Shown here: in pieces, positions 26,057-35,630 of the stretch | Layout: each line of letters opens with the position of its first letter | Position numbering within the stretch: position 1 is the first letter of the stretch | NCBI RefSeq assembly: GCF_000153025.1 | Contig: NZ_CH672433.1 | Span: 293,456 to 357,455 of the forward strand | Direction: 5' to 3' | Length of the DNA stretch: 64,000 nucleotides | Source of the DNA: Marinomonas sp. MED121 | GTDB lineage: Bacteria; Pseudomonadota; Gammaproteobacteria; Pseudomonadales; Marinomonadaceae | Position numbers and translations under genes: made by a program | Notes under the pieces: model-generated | Database searches by the model: none | What the model saw: the letters and a program-made list of their open reading frames with translations, nothing else | What the model was told of the DNA's origin: nothing

Positions 26057-27384
26057 GGTTTATTCCCCTCCTCTGACATATTCATAGGTGAGGTCATTTG
26101 CATTTGACTATGATCCATTGAGCCATGATCCATTTCACTCATGTCCATGACAGACGATGAAGGGTAATTAAAGCGTTTAAAGTCTGAGCTTTTACTCGAT
26201 TCAGAATCCAGTAAGAAGAGCGCTGAGGTGACAACTTCATCCCCTTCAAACAAACCTGAAACGATTTCGATAGAATCCTTATCTGTACGACCTATTTCCA
26301 CATTAATAGATTTAAAGCGACCTTCACCAAGCGCTAGCACCACACGGTTAGACTGCTCTACTCTGATAACAGCTTCTTTTGGCACCTGTAAGCTTGGTGC
26401 AGCCTCATCAATAAGGATGTTAATTTTGGCAAACATATTAGGCTTTAACGCTTGTTCTTGATTATCAAAACGCATGCGTACTCTTAAAGTCCGACTAGCA
26501 AGGTCCAGTGTTGGATAAACATAATCCACCACACCTAACCAGCTTTTACCGGGTAGATAATCCAATGACATTTGCACAGCAAGACCTTCTTTAATTAAGC
26601 TGGTTTGCTTTTCAAACACCTCAGCTTCGACCCATACCTCATCCAATGAAGCGATTGATAACAGCTCCATGCCAGGCTTAATAAACATGCCATCAACCAT
26701 ATTTAGGTAGTCTGCTACACCATCACTAGGGGCGAAAAAGGTAACGCTTTGCTGTACTTTTAACGTTCGCGTTAATCGTTTAATTTCTGTTGGCGGGAAG
26801 TTCAACGCTAGTAGCCTTTCTTTAGCGCCTTTGATTAAGCTTTTATCCTTGCGCCCTAACGCAAAAAGATACTCTTCTTGGGCATTCACTAATGCAGGAG
26901 AATAAAGACGATATAAAGGCTGACCCTGAGTGATTTTTTCACCACTGGCTTTGATATAGGCTTCTTCTATCCAGCCTTCGACTCTAGGGTGAAGGTGCTG
27001 AATTTTATCTTGATCATATTGTACATAACCAACCGTACTCACATTTAGATTGAGTCGATTAAGACTCGCCACGCCAGTACGTACGCCTAAACTGTTGATA
27101 ACTTCGGGGGAGATCTGCACTGTCCCAGCACCTGAATCTTGATTGGCCTCATTGGCATAAACAGGTATCAGGTCCATTCCCATCGGCGATTGGCCTGGTT
27201 TATCACGACGATAATTTGGGTCCATAGGGGCAACCCAATACAAGGGCTCGTCTATCGCCATTTCAGCTAAAGAACTATCAATAGCGTTAAGGGGTTGAAA
27301 ATATGTATAAGCGGTTAACGCTGATACGGCCCCAATGGATAAACTCACGCCTATGATTAGGCTATTTTTTAAAAAAGGTTTCAT
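26053..27384 (-). CDS. cusB: CusB-type membrane fusion protein with Met/His-rich C-terminal tail
   Basis: A 443-residue periplasmic adaptor: N-terminal membrane anchor, a heavy-metal-binding domain (YWVAPMDPNYRRDKPGQSPM then MDLIPVY), barrel-sandwich and beta-barrel domains (VGYVQYDQDKIQHLHPRVEG). The tail (about 410-440) is packed with Met and His (SEMDHGSMDHSQMQM). A metal-binding tail at this end is unusual for CusB, whose known Met site is N-terminal; here it may replace a CusF-like chaperone, which I do not find in the window. It lies eight bases after cusC. Confidence 0.9.
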   Translation of the reverse strand: MKPFLKNSLIIGVSLSIGAVSALTAYTYFQPLNAIDSSLAEMAIDEPLYWVAPMDPNYRRDKPGQSPMGMDLIPVYANEANQDSGAGTVQISPEVINSLGVRTGVASLNRLNLNVSTVGYVQYDQDKIQHLHPRVEGWIEEAYIKASGEKITQGQPLYRLYSPALVNAQEEYLFALGRKDKSLIKGAKERLLALNFPPTEIKRLTRTLKVQQSVTFFAPSDGVADYLNMVDGMFIKPGMELLSIASLDEVWVEAEVFEKQTSLIKEGLAVQMSLDYLPGKSWLGVVDYVYPTLDLASRTLRVRMRFDNQEQALKPNMFAKINILIDEAAPSLQVPKEAVIRVEQSNRVVLALGEGRFKSINVEIGRTDKDSIEIVSGLFEGDEVVTSALFLLDSESSKSSDFKRFNYPSSSVMDMSEMDHGSMDHSQMQMTSPMNMSEEGNKP

Positions 27385-27392
27385 GCTATTTC

Positions 27393-28835
27393 CTAGTAAG
27401 AAGACGTTGAGGCGGCTAAACCTGCACCCAGCCCAAAGTCGTTGGCTGTGGCAAATAAATAATTGAATTCGACTTTTTGTTTTTGCAGAGCAACAGAGAT
27501 AACAAGGGCTTGAATCTTGGCGTTTAAGCTTTCAATGCGAGCTTTAATCACATCAGAAAATGGCCCTTCATTACTCTTATAAGCGGCTAATAAGATGTCT
27601 TCTTGCTGTTTTAATTGAGGTATCAAGGCGGATTGGTACAAGTGATCACGCTGATTTAATTTGGCAACTTTAGACTGAATGACACGGTATTTTGCTAGCA
27701 TTTGTTTGAGCTCTAACGCTTGTTCAAAGGCAATAGCATTAAGCGCCAGTTGCTTCGACTTCACTCCCGCATCTTGTGCCGTTTTTGAGAAGATAGGCAT
27801 ATCTAAGGTGACACCAAGTGAAAGAAAGTCACTGCGAGACATGCCATTGTCTGCATCATCTCGATAACCATAACTTGCGTTTAGCCCCCATTGTGGCTGA
27901 TAAGCTTGTTTAGCCAATGACATATTCACTTGAGCAAGCTGAGCTTTCTCATCTAGCGCCACTAGACTTGGATGCTGATTAAGCTGTTTAATCAGAGTTT
28001 GATCCGATATTGAGCGATTAAGCGTGTGCTCTTTCTTCTTTAAGTGGCCTTTGTCATCTAAGTGGCCTTTGTTATCTAAGTAAACTGGATCAGCAGGATA
28101 AAAGCGCGCTTGTTTGAGATTCACTTGCGGCAAATTTTTCGGCTTTGGCCATGATTCAAGATCACCTAGCCAATGGCTTAATTGCGCATATTTCGCTTGT
28201 TTGGTCAGGGCTAAACTCGTTAATCTATCTTCAAGGCGTATTAACTCTAATTCAGCCTTGATGATATCCCCTTGGCTAGTCCGTCCTAATGCTGACGAGT
28301 AGCTCGCTTGAGACACCTCCAACAGCTGTTCAAACAAACCACGATTAGCCTCAATCAAGGCAATGCTTTGCTTGGCTTCAAATATGGCCAACCACAATAA
28401 GGACACATCCCGCTCTATTTGTGCCGCTCTTTGGTATTGCTGTACCTGAGCAAGGTGACCCTTTTGTTGCCAAGTTTCTTTTTTCAGCGCCAGACTATCG
28501 CCCCTTGGTAGCATTTGGCTAATAGAGAACTTTAACTGAGTCATTGCCTCTTGATTAAAGTCCAAGCTATCTAAAGGCATATTGGCTAAACCTAAACTCA
28601 ATTTAGGGTTAGCTAGTTCACCACTTTTTATGGATTCGGCCTGTAAAGAAGAGACAAATAATTGATTGGCATCCAGCCATTCATCACGACTAATCGCCTC
28701 TGTAATTAACTCCGTTAGAAGGTGTTTTTCACTCACTTCCAAACGGTTATTTGATAGGGTCTGCCCTGTTACTTGCTGGGTAAAAGCAGACATTAAAACG
28801 AGTAACTGAATACTCAGACGCTTAGCTAAATACAT
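27393..28835 (-). CDS. cusC: TolC/CusC-family outer-membrane channel
   Basis: A 480-residue outer-membrane factor with a signal peptide and two repeated OEP domains rich in coiled-coil helices (for example RSDFLSLGVTLDMPIF in the first strand region). It gives the CusBA pump an exit duct. There is no lipobox Cys after the signal, unlike E. coli CusC. ATG 28835 follows AAGAAAGGAG; a longer frame from 28910 lacks a site. The region encoding about residues 250-265 has a short direct repeat (LDNKGHLDDKGHLKKK). Confidence 0.88.
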   Translation of the reverse strand: MYLAKRLSIQLLVLMSAFTQQVTGQTLSNNRLEVSEKHLLTELITEAISRDEWLDANQLFVSSLQAESIKSGELANPKLSLGLANMPLDSLDFNQEAMTQLKFSISQMLPRGDSLALKKETWQQKGHLAQVQQYQRAAQIERDVSLLWLAIFEAKQSIALIEANRGLFEQLLEVSQASYSSALGRTSQGDIIKAELELIRLEDRLTSLALTKQAKYAQLSHWLGDLESWPKPKNLPQVNLKQARFYPADPVYLDNKGHLDDKGHLKKKEHTLNRSISDQTLIKQLNQHPSLVALDEKAQLAQVNMSLAKQAYQPQWGLNASYGYRDDADNGMSRSDFLSLGVTLDMPIFSKTAQDAGVKSKQLALNAIAFEQALELKQMLAKYRVIQSKVAKLNQRDHLYQSALIPQLKQQEDILLAAYKSNEGPFSDVIKARIESLNAKIQALVISVALQKQKVEFNYLFATANDFGLGAGLAASTSSY

Positions 28836-28996
28836 TAACCAGGCTCCTTTCTTAACATTGAAGAACTTGGCGTATTTCATCGAAATAAGGCCAAAAACAA
28901 TGCGATACATTAGAGCAGTGGGATTTTTGGCAAGCGTCGTCTATCTAAGACAAGCCTGAGGCCAAATCAAATACGCTATTGCATCACAAATAATGA

Positions 28997-29431
28997 TTAA
29001 GAAAGTGTGTTAATCGGAGGCCGATAGAGGGAGTTAGCCCTAAAGCTGAAATGCTCTGAATGAGAATAGAAGTTAACACTTTGCATGGCAGAAGACTGCA
29101 AAGAGGGCTTGATAAGGGCATCATAAACCAAGCTGGCACACATGATTTCAGCGCAATCTTGTCCCATGATCTGACAATGAATTTCACAGTTTCCTGTCAT
29201 GTCAGAATGAGGTGAAACAGACATACTCGCCATATTATTATGCTCAAGCATAGGACTGGCAGAGTTAAACTGAATCTCATCAGAAGAAGTTGTGTGTAAC
29301 GACTGGAAAGTAAGTGACGACATCACTTGAGAATTCGCATCTTCATGCATAGGCAATAACTCAGAAATGGACTGCAGCAAGAATAAAGCAGCAAAAATGC
29401 TGAAGATTATTCCTTGTTTCACTGAGTTCAT
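28997..29431 (-). CDS. Met/His/Cys-rich exported or membrane-anchored small protein
   Basis: A 144-residue protein with an N-terminal hydrophobic segment (about 6-24). The remainder has clustered Met, His and Cys, including NNMASMSVSPHSDM and GNCEIHCQIMGQDCAEIMC. The Cys spacing C-x(3)-C-x(6)-C-x(4)-C would suit soft-metal binding. AGGTGA lies before ATG 29431. It sits directly upstream of cusCBA on the same strand and is probably the first gene of that operon, so a copper-sensing or copper-trapping role is plausible. I recognise no named family with certainty. Confidence 0.65.
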   Translation of the reverse strand: MNSVKQGIIFSIFAALFLLQSISELLPMHEDANSQVMSSLTFQSLHTTSSDEIQFNSASPMLEHNNMASMSVSPHSDMTGNCEIHCQIMGQDCAEIMCASLVYDALIKPSLQSSAMQSVNFYSHSEHFSFRANSLYRPPINTLS

Positions 29432-29633
29432 AATTATCACCTAAAAAATTTGTTGCGAATGCTGACATAAATTTGATCATGAAACCAGTCTGAAATTTAA
29501 CAAAATCCATTCATTTCATTTTGTTTACACAATCAAACTCACTAACATTCGCCCGAAGAAGTATGCTTCATCTTATAGACAATAAAGTAACAAAAAGGTT
29601 TTTATCAATTTAATAAAATAAAGTTTGTAAGTA

Positions 29634-29909
29634 CTAACTTCTTTTAATTCTTACGACTCTCATAACTTCTAGGGAAATACCCGCAACATTTTCTGTACTG
29701 GGGTAATAGGTAAGGTTAACTCTCGCGCCCTTTAAGTTTTGATATTTTCCCTGGCGCTTAAAACGAAATGGAACCTCGTAACCTTCAATCATAACAGTAT
29801 GTAAAAACCAATCTTCTTGAGGCCTTTGAACATGAGATGTTACTTTTAGGTCATTAGATTGAATCAATTCTTTGTTCTTCTTCAATAATGCCTTTGGATC
29901 AGATTGCAC
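29634..29909 (-). CDS. Small conserved-looking hypothetical protein
   Basis: A 91-residue cytoplasmic protein with a charged N-terminal helix and a beta-rich C-terminal half (EGYEVPFRFKRQGKYQNLKG, then VNLTYYP). It starts with GTG at 29909, six bases after AAGGAG, which is a good site and supports it being real. It stands alone between the copper island and the GGDEF-EAL gene. Function unknown. Confidence 0.65.
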   Translation of the reverse strand: MQSDPKALLKKNKELIQSNDLKVTSHVQRPQEDWFLHTVMIEGYEVPFRFKRQGKYQNLKGARVNLTYYPSTENVAGISLEVMRVVRIKRS

Positions 29910-30167
29910 AAGGATCTCCTTGATAGTGTGAGCTAAGGCATTAGTATGACATATAAACTATATTTACTAGATTGATAATTTTTTATCCGATTGAAGTGAG
30001 CTGATACTATGGCAAAATCTTAGGTTAAAGCGAACATTCGAAAACGCTAACATATCATCTTGTAAAATGACGTTTTAAAGGCGTATGATTAATTTCAGAT
30101 TTTTGTCTCTTATTGATCTTTTATATTTTGTATTTTCAGTATGTAGCGTCAAAGGAAAGACTATAAA

Positions 30168-32222
30168 GTGGCTATTCGTATTAAAGACAGAGCGTCCGTT
30201 AAGCATGCACAAACAATTATCATAGCCTCTTTAATTTTGAGCTTGGTATTTGGTGTGCTACAAGCCTTCTTAGACCTCGAAAGTGAAAAGCAACAAATTC
30301 ATAATCGCTTTAGTAGTATTCTATTGCTTTCACATGATCCGGCAGCCCAGGCAGCTTACCAACTCAATTCGCCTCTAGCTAAGCAAGTAATCAAAGGGCT
30401 GCTCTCTCACCCTGATATTATCCAAGCTGAAATTATGGATGACTTTGATAGTCAGCTGGCCAGTGATGTTGATCAGCCTAGTGATGAAAATGAGTTTACT
30501 CAATTTCTTGCAAATTATTTATTTAGTAAGCAAGGCCACCTTTCCATCCCCCTTATTTTCTCACCTAAAAATATCAATGTTGGCTCTTTAAGTATCACCC
30601 TTGACTCCCAAGCGGTGGCCAAAAGCTTTATCGGTAGAGCGACCAATGTTTTTTTATTAAGTTTGATAAAAAACTTAATTTTATCACTGATATTATTAGC
30701 ATTTTTCTACAAGGTTCTCACTCATCCTCTAACAAAACTCACCATTTGGATTAGCTCAATTAAGTACAATAACAAGGCGATAGATAACCCGCCGATTAAG
30801 ATTAAAAAAGATGAGTTCGGATTACTAATAAAACAATTTATGGCACTTTGGAAAGAAAGAGAAAGTGCAGAGGCGCAACTTAGAGAGTATGCCTACTTTG
30901 ACCTACTCACTGGCTTATCCAATCGCCGACACCTTTCTGATATCCTGCATAACGCCATTATCAAAATTCAGCACCAGCCCACTATCGGGGCGCTTTTTTA
31001 TATGGATCTCGATAGGTTTAAACACATCAATGATTCACTCGGACACGCCGTTGGTGACGCACTACTAGTCACCATAGGAAAACGTTTAAGTGAATTTAAA
31101 AATGACGATACCAGCGTGGCACGTTTAGGCGGAGATGAGTTTGTGATTCTCATTCCAGATATCGCAGATACTGAAGAAAAAGCCCATGAAGCCGCCACTC
31201 AATTAGCCAATAAAATACTTACCTCAATAGCCGAACCTCATACTCTCATTGGTCACCTTTTATATACTTCAGCCAGTATTGGTATTTCCATTATTCGTCA
31301 GGATTCAAATACGGGACAAGATGTTCTTAGACACGCAGACATCGCCTTATACAAAGCAAAAGCTGAAGGCGGCAATACTTATCATTTTTATGAGAACCAG
31401 CTGCATATTCAGGCAGAACAACGTCTTAGCATAGAACAAGGTTTACACAGCGCAATCGAAAATAATGAGTTCTACCTTGCTTATCAAGCCCAATGTAACA
31501 AGGATGGAGACATTATAGGAGCGGAATGCCTTGCCCGTTGGAAGCATCCTGTTCTAGGGGAAATATCCCCCGGTGACTTTATTCCAATCAGTGAAGAAAC
31601 CCGCCAAATATACCAATTAGGGGATTGGGTTTTAAAAACTGCCTTCTTACAAGTCACTAAGTGGCTTCATCAGGGACTGCCTCACAAATTTACACGTCTC
31701 GCGATTAATATCAGTCCGATTCAATTTCAAGACCCTAATTTTGTTGAACGCGTTCAAGAGTTACTCGTAGAATGCAAATGTCCTCCTCAATTAATCGAAC
31801 TTGAAATCACAGAAAGCTGCCTCTTTAAAGATGAGCATCTTGCCAAATTAAAAGTAGAGCAACTAAAGGACATGGGGCTAAGCCTTTCTCTTGATGATTT
31901 TGGTACAGGTTATTCATCTCTTCGCCACTTAAGAGAGCTAAAGCTCGATGTTATCAAGATAGATCAATCTTTAATTAGAGATTTACACCTAAATGAAATA
32001 GATAAAGACATTACCGACAGCATCCTTTCATTGGCTCAAAAATTAAACATGAAAGTGGTGGCGGAAGGGGTTGAAAACCAAGAAGAAATGAGTGCGCTAT
32101 TAGAGTTGGGGTGTGAGTTCTATCAAGGCTTTTATTTCTCAAAACCTATTAATGCAGAGGCGTTTGAAAAACTGGTATTTGAAGATCGAAAAAGCGTGCA
32201 GCAAATGCTTAATCAATCTTAA
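30168..32222 (+). CDS. Membrane GGDEF-EAL c-di-GMP protein
   Basis: A 684-residue protein with TM1 (about 15-33), a periplasmic sensor of about 130 residues, TM2 (about 165-185), a HAMP-like linker, a GGDEF domain with intact GGDEF (near 320), and an EAL domain (about 425-670). The signature Glu is kept but reads ECL instead of EAL (GAECLARW). Later catalytic motifs DDFGTGYSSL, KIDQSLI and VVAEGVEN are intact, so phosphodiesterase activity is likely. It starts at GTG 30168 after AAAGGAAAG. The sensor ligand is unknown. Confidence 0.9.
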   Translation: MAIRIKDRASVKHAQTIIIASLILSLVFGVLQAFLDLESEKQQIHNRFSSILLLSHDPAAQAAYQLNSPLAKQVIKGLLSHPDIIQAEIMDDFDSQLASDVDQPSDENEFTQFLANYLFSKQGHLSIPLIFSPKNINVGSLSITLDSQAVAKSFIGRATNVFLLSLIKNLILSLILLAFFYKVLTHPLTKLTIWISSIKYNNKAIDNPPIKIKKDEFGLLIKQFMALWKERESAEAQLREYAYFDLLTGLSNRRHLSDILHNAIIKIQHQPTIGALFYMDLDRFKHINDSLGHAVGDALLVTIGKRLSEFKNDDTSVARLGGDEFVILIPDIADTEEKAHEAATQLANKILTSIAEPHTLIGHLLYTSASIGISIIRQDSNTGQDVLRHADIALYKAKAEGGNTYHFYENQLHIQAEQRLSIEQGLHSAIENNEFYLAYQAQCNKDGDIIGAECLARWKHPVLGEISPGDFIPISEETRQIYQLGDWVLKTAFLQVTKWLHQGLPHKFTRLAINISPIQFQDPNFVERVQELLVECKCPPQLIELEITESCLFKDEHLAKLKVEQLKDMGLSLSLDDFGTGYSSLRHLRELKLDVIKIDQSLIRDLHLNEIDKDITDSILSLAQKLNMKVVAEGVENQEEMSALLELGCEFYQGFYFSKPINAEAFEKLVFEDRKSVQQMLNQS

Positions 32223-32240
32223 GACACTTTCTTAAGTAGA

Positions 32241-32271
32241 GCTTTGAATCTTATACCTCAAGAATCAAAGC
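32241..32271. other. Stem-loop between convergent genes
   Basis: GCTTTGAATCTT (32241-32252) pairs with AAGAATCAAAGC (32260-32271) with one mismatch. No clear T run follows on either side, so terminator function is possible but not certain. Confidence 0.45.
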
Positions 32272-32300
32272 CATAGCAATTAATTCGATAGTAGATAATG

Positions 32301-33188
32301 CTATAACACGTAAAGCAAGATACTCGGTATGGTAACCAGACTAATCAGGTTACCAATCAGCACCATAGAAGCCACCTTATTTGGCTCCTGCTGAAACAAC
32401 TCAGACACAATATAATTCAATACCGCTGGCGGTAAGCAGGCAAACACTAAAAGATAGGCAAAATACTCTGCTTTTACCGGCCAAATTTGTTGCCAAATTA
32501 AAGCCGCAATCAAACCTGTTAACGGACATAAAACACCAGCCCATAACCCCAAGCGCCAATTGGTTAAATCCACATCCTTCATTCTCACACCCAAAGCAAA
32601 CAACATTAATGGAATTGAGATTTGTCCTAACATATCAATCGGAACAGATAAGGAGACAGGCATGCTCCAACCTGAGAAGCTAAAGAGTAAACCAAAAATA
32701 GTCGCCAGCACCATGGGCATGGTGAGTATGCTTTTCAGCTTAGTTTTAGGGTTGATAAGATACATACCTAAGGTAAAGTGAAGCAGGTTTTCTGTTAAAA
32801 AGAGCACCACAGCAATAGGTAAAACAGACTCGCCAAAAGCCAGCACCATTAACGGTATACCTAAGTTACCACTATTATTAAACATCATAGGAGGTAACAG
32901 GGTTTTTGTTGAAACCCCCATAAACTTGGCAATGGGCCAAGCTAATAATCCAGAACCGACCACAATAACAGCCGCGCCTAAAATCAGGCCTTTGTACTGC
33001 ATCACATGAAAACTGCCAGAGGCCATCACTGAAAAAATCAAAGCGGGCACAAACACATCCATATTGATGCGATTGGCAATCGTCATGTCCGTGTCACGCC
33101 ACCTTGCATATAAAAAACCAACTAGCACCACAAACACCAGAGGAAATACCGTATCAAAAGTTCGTGATAATAATTCGGACTGTTCCAT
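32301..33188 (-). CDS. AEC-family (auxin efflux carrier-like) transporter
   Basis: A 295-residue permease with about ten helices in two inverted five-helix halves, matching the AEC/MleP-type family. Typical stretches are MMFNNSGNLGIPLM in the first half and a Pro-containing helix near the end (FACLPPAVLNYIVSEL). Bacterial members carry malate, malonate or other organic anions. It stands alone and is divergent from the ferredoxin gene; the substrate is not apparent. Confidence 0.85.
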   Translation of the reverse strand: MEQSELLSRTFDTVFPLVFVVLVGFLYARWRDTDMTIANRINMDVFVPALIFSVMASGSFHVMQYKGLILGAAVIVVGSGLLAWPIAKFMGVSTKTLLPPMMFNNSGNLGIPLMVLAFGESVLPIAVVLFLTENLLHFTLGMYLINPKTKLKSILTMPMVLATIFGLLFSFSGWSMPVSLSVPIDMLGQISIPLMLFALGVRMKDVDLTNWRLGLWAGVLCPLTGLIAALIWQQIWPVKAEYFAYLLVFACLPPAVLNYIVSELFQQEPNKVASMVLIGNLISLVTIPSILLYVL

Positions 33189-33339
33189 TCTTATCCCTTT
33201 AAATTGGCAAATTGTCGATTAGACTCATTTCTTATGCTGATAACGTCACTCTATTAAAAGCATGGGTTTTGCAGATGCGCATGCTAAAGTTAATGAGAAA
33301 TAACCGCAAGCTAGTTTGATCAAGAGCTAAATAGAGCAT

Positions 33340-33672
33340 ATGCAAGAAAAGATAATGGAAGATAAAACCTTTAAGATCACCTTGAGTCAATCCGACCAAA
33401 GGATAAGCTATCAAAGCATCCCAGAAGAAAACATTATTGAAAGCTTAGCGAGGCAAGGTCGAGAGGTACGAAAAGCCTGTGACAACGGAGCTTGCGGCGT
33501 GTGCTTAACAAGGCTCTATGCAGGTGAGATTGACTATGGTTTACGAGAGCCTTTTGGTTTGAACCAGAAAGAACGAGAGCAAGGCTATATTCTGCCCTGT
33601 ATCGCACACTGTAAAACCGATATCGAAATTGAAGCGCCACCAGCGCCAAGGCCAAAGCGTAATCGGCCTTAA
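33340..33672 (+). CDS. Plant-type 2Fe-2S ferredoxin
   Basis: A 110-residue ferredoxin with Cys47, Cys52, Cys55 (ACDNGACGVC) and Cys87 (ILPCIAHC), the complete plant-type cluster set. The C-terminal tail is rich in Pro and Arg. It could act as a stand-alone electron donor, as YfaE does for ribonucleotide reductase, or serve a monooxygenase encoded elsewhere. A second in-frame ATG at 33355 is an equally good start. Confidence 0.85.
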   Translation: MQEKIMEDKTFKITLSQSDQRISYQSIPEENIIESLARQGREVRKACDNGACGVCLTRLYAGEIDYGLREPFGLNQKEREQGYILPCIAHCKTDIEIEAPPAPRPKRNRP

Positions 33673-33678
33673 GACAAC

Positions 33679-33719
33679 TCCAGATACTGAAGCTATTACC
33701 CATGCAGTATCTGGATTTT
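33679..33719 (+). terminator. Intrinsic terminator after the ferredoxin gene
   Basis: TCCAGATACTG (33679-33689) pairs exactly with CAGTATCTGGA (33705-33715), followed by TTTTCT. It lies in the gap to the convergent tauC gene. Confidence 0.75.
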
Positions 33720-33740
33720 CTAGTTAGATAAAGACCTGCT

Positions 33741-34655
33741 TTATTTTCCTTTCCATGGGACTAGTTTCCTTTCTAAATATCGCATGAAGAGATCAAATAA
33801 ATAAGCAATGATTCCAATCACAATAATGCCCATAATAACAACATCGGTTACCAAAAATTCAGCTGCGTTTAGCACCATAAAACCCAGTCCGGCTTGAGCA
33901 GCCACCATTTCAGCTGCCACCAAAGTTGTCCAACCAAAGCCAATACCTATACGCATGCCAGTGAGAATTTCAGGTAACGCGTTGATTAAAATAATATGTC
34001 GAATCACCTGCCAACGGGTCGCCCCCATCGAATAAGCCGCATGAATTTGCTCGATTGCCACAGACTTTACACCAGCCCGCGCACTTAACGCCATAGGAGC
34101 AAAAATCGCTAAGTAAATAAGAACAACTTTAGAAACCTCGCCTATCCCAAGCCAAATAATCACTAAGGGCAAGTAAGCTAACGGAGGTAAAGGGCGATAA
34201 AACTCGATAATAGGATCGAATAGACCTCTAACAATGCGATTAACGCCCATTAAAATACCAATGGGAACTGCGGTTAAAAAGGCTAAGAAAAAGGCAGAGA
34301 AAACCCTCATCATACTCCACCCCGTATGCTCCAATAAGGTCGCATTTGCAAAGCCTTCGGTTGCCACTTCCCAAAACCGCTGCACAACAGCAACCGGAGA
34401 AGGCAAAAATAGCGGTTTAACCCATTGCAAGTAAGTGGCAATATGCCAAATAAGAATTAAAAAAGCCGTCGTAAATAGACTAATAGCTAAGCTCTTACCC
34501 TGCCCTGGTGCGCCGTAAGATTCTCCCGGTTTAACTGGACCTGCCGCAAATATAGATAAAAACGTTTGCATCAAATTTGATTTGGTTTTGGGTGCTGATT
34601 CAGCTTTAGAGACAGGCGCTAAATCTAATGCATGAATGGATTCTTGATTTTTCAT
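33741..34655 (-). CDS. tauC: Taurine ABC transporter permease TauC
   Basis: A 304-residue permease of the TauC/SsuC family with a long N-terminal cytoplasmic tail and six helices. The EAA-type loop is present (GATRWQVIRHIILINALPEI), as are FGWTTLVAAEM and the early PSPVAVVQRFWEV. It overlaps tauB by one base (TAATG). With TauA and TauB it imports taurine and related sulfonates. The catabolic genes across the divergent promoter support taurine. Confidence 0.9.
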   Translation of the reverse strand: MKNQESIHALDLAPVSKAESAPKTKSNLMQTFLSIFAAGPVKPGESYGAPGQGKSLAISLFTTAFLILIWHIATYLQWVKPLFLPSPVAVVQRFWEVATEGFANATLLEHTGWSMMRVFSAFFLAFLTAVPIGILMGVNRIVRGLFDPIIEFYRPLPPLAYLPLVIIWLGIGEVSKVVLIYLAIFAPMALSARAGVKSVAIEQIHAAYSMGATRWQVIRHIILINALPEILTGMRIGIGFGWTTLVAAEMVAAQAGLGFMVLNAAEFLVTDVVIMGIIVIGIIAYLFDLFMRYLERKLVPWKGK

Positions 34656-35503
34656 TAGTGAGCGCCTCCATTCAACACTTCATCACCATGTATTATGCCT
34701 AACACCTTTTCGCGCATAGCAATAAATTCTGGCATAGACTTAACTTGTCGAGCATCTCTTGTTTCTAGAAAGATTTTATTAAAATCAAGCGAGAAGTCGT
34801 GAGTGATACGACCGGGCCTTGGCGACATAATAATTAAACGTGACGCCATAAACAGGGCTTCTTCAACACTATGCGTAATAAAAAACATCATTTTTTGCGT
34901 CTTACGCCACACGTCTAACAAGAGCTCTTGTAAAACTTCACGCGTTAAAGCATCTAGCGCACCTAAAGGCTCATCTAATAGCAGCATTTGGGGATCATTT
35001 GTTAGCCCTCTCGCAATACCAACTCTTTGTTGCATACCGCCAGATAATTGATAAACGGGATGCTTATGAAAGTCCTCTAAACCTACTAGTTTTAAAAAAT
35101 AGCTTGCTCGCTCTATTCTCTCTTTCTTGCCAACACCTTGTAGCTTTAAACCAAAGGCAGCGTTTTCCAATACATTTAGCCAAGGCAGTAAAGCATGCTT
35201 TTGAAACACGACGCCTCTGTCTTTACCTGGCCCTGTTATCTGGTCTTGTAGGTCTAATCCGCAAGCAACACGGGGTAACCCTGAAATATCACTGTCACCC
35301 AGAGTAAGGTATCCATTACTGGGTTGGATAAAGCCTGCCATAAGGTTTAATAGGGTGGTTTTGCCACAGCCAGATGCCCCAAGAGCGACGACAAATTCTC
35401 CTGGTTCTATTTGAAAGTTAATTTCTGAAAGAGCTGTCACACTTTCGCCACCATTCATACCAGGAAATTGAACGGATACATCATGAATTTGTAATCGGCT
35501 CAT
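34655..35503 (-). CDS. tauB: Taurine ABC transporter ATPase TauB
   Basis: A 282-residue nucleotide-binding subunit with Walker [10 protein letters not shown], signature [13 protein letters not shown], Walker [13 protein letters not shown] and switch [11 protein letters not shown]. It is longer than E. coli TauB (about 255), with extra residues after the Walker A region ([17 protein letters not shown]). ATG 35503 is chosen for the upstream GGAG; an in-frame ATG at 35515 is closer to that site. It couples ATP hydrolysis to import through TauC. Confidence 0.9.
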   Translation of the reverse strand: MSRLQIHDVSVQFPGMNGGESVTALSEINFQIEPGEFVVALGASGCGKTTLLNLMAGFIQPSNGYLTLGDSDISGLPRVACGLDLQDQITGPGKDRGVVFQKHALLPWLNVLENAAFGLKLQGVGKKERIERASYFLKLVGLEDFHKHPVYQLSGGMQQRVGIARGLTNDPQMLLLDEPLGALDALTREVLQELLLDVWRKTQKMMFFITHSVEEALFMASRLIIMSPRPGRITHDFSLDFNKIFLETRDARQVKSMPEFIAMREKVLGIIHGDEVLNGGAH

Positions 35504-35595
35504 ACCATACTCCAATAAATTAAGTGAGATTTAAATTTAAGGACTCAAGCAGGTCTTAAGATCCGGCTTGCGTTTTATCTCTTGCATAGGGAAAG

Positions 35596-35621
35596 CCCTC
35601 TCTATTAAGAAATAGAGAGGG
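35596..35621 (-). other. Stem-loop between tauA and tauB
   Basis: CCCTCTCTATT (35596-35606) pairs exactly with AATAGAGAGGG (35611-35621) around a 4-base loop, ten bases after the tauA stop. It probably stabilises the tauA message or attenuates tauBC. No long T run is seen. Confidence 0.6.
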
Positions 35622-35630
35622 GAAAGCCGA

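Noticed and set aside
28911..28996. CueR- or CusR-type operator before cusC
   Set aside because: No 19-bp-spacer promoter and no CusR-like palindrome could be found; the operon may start at the small protein gene further upstream.
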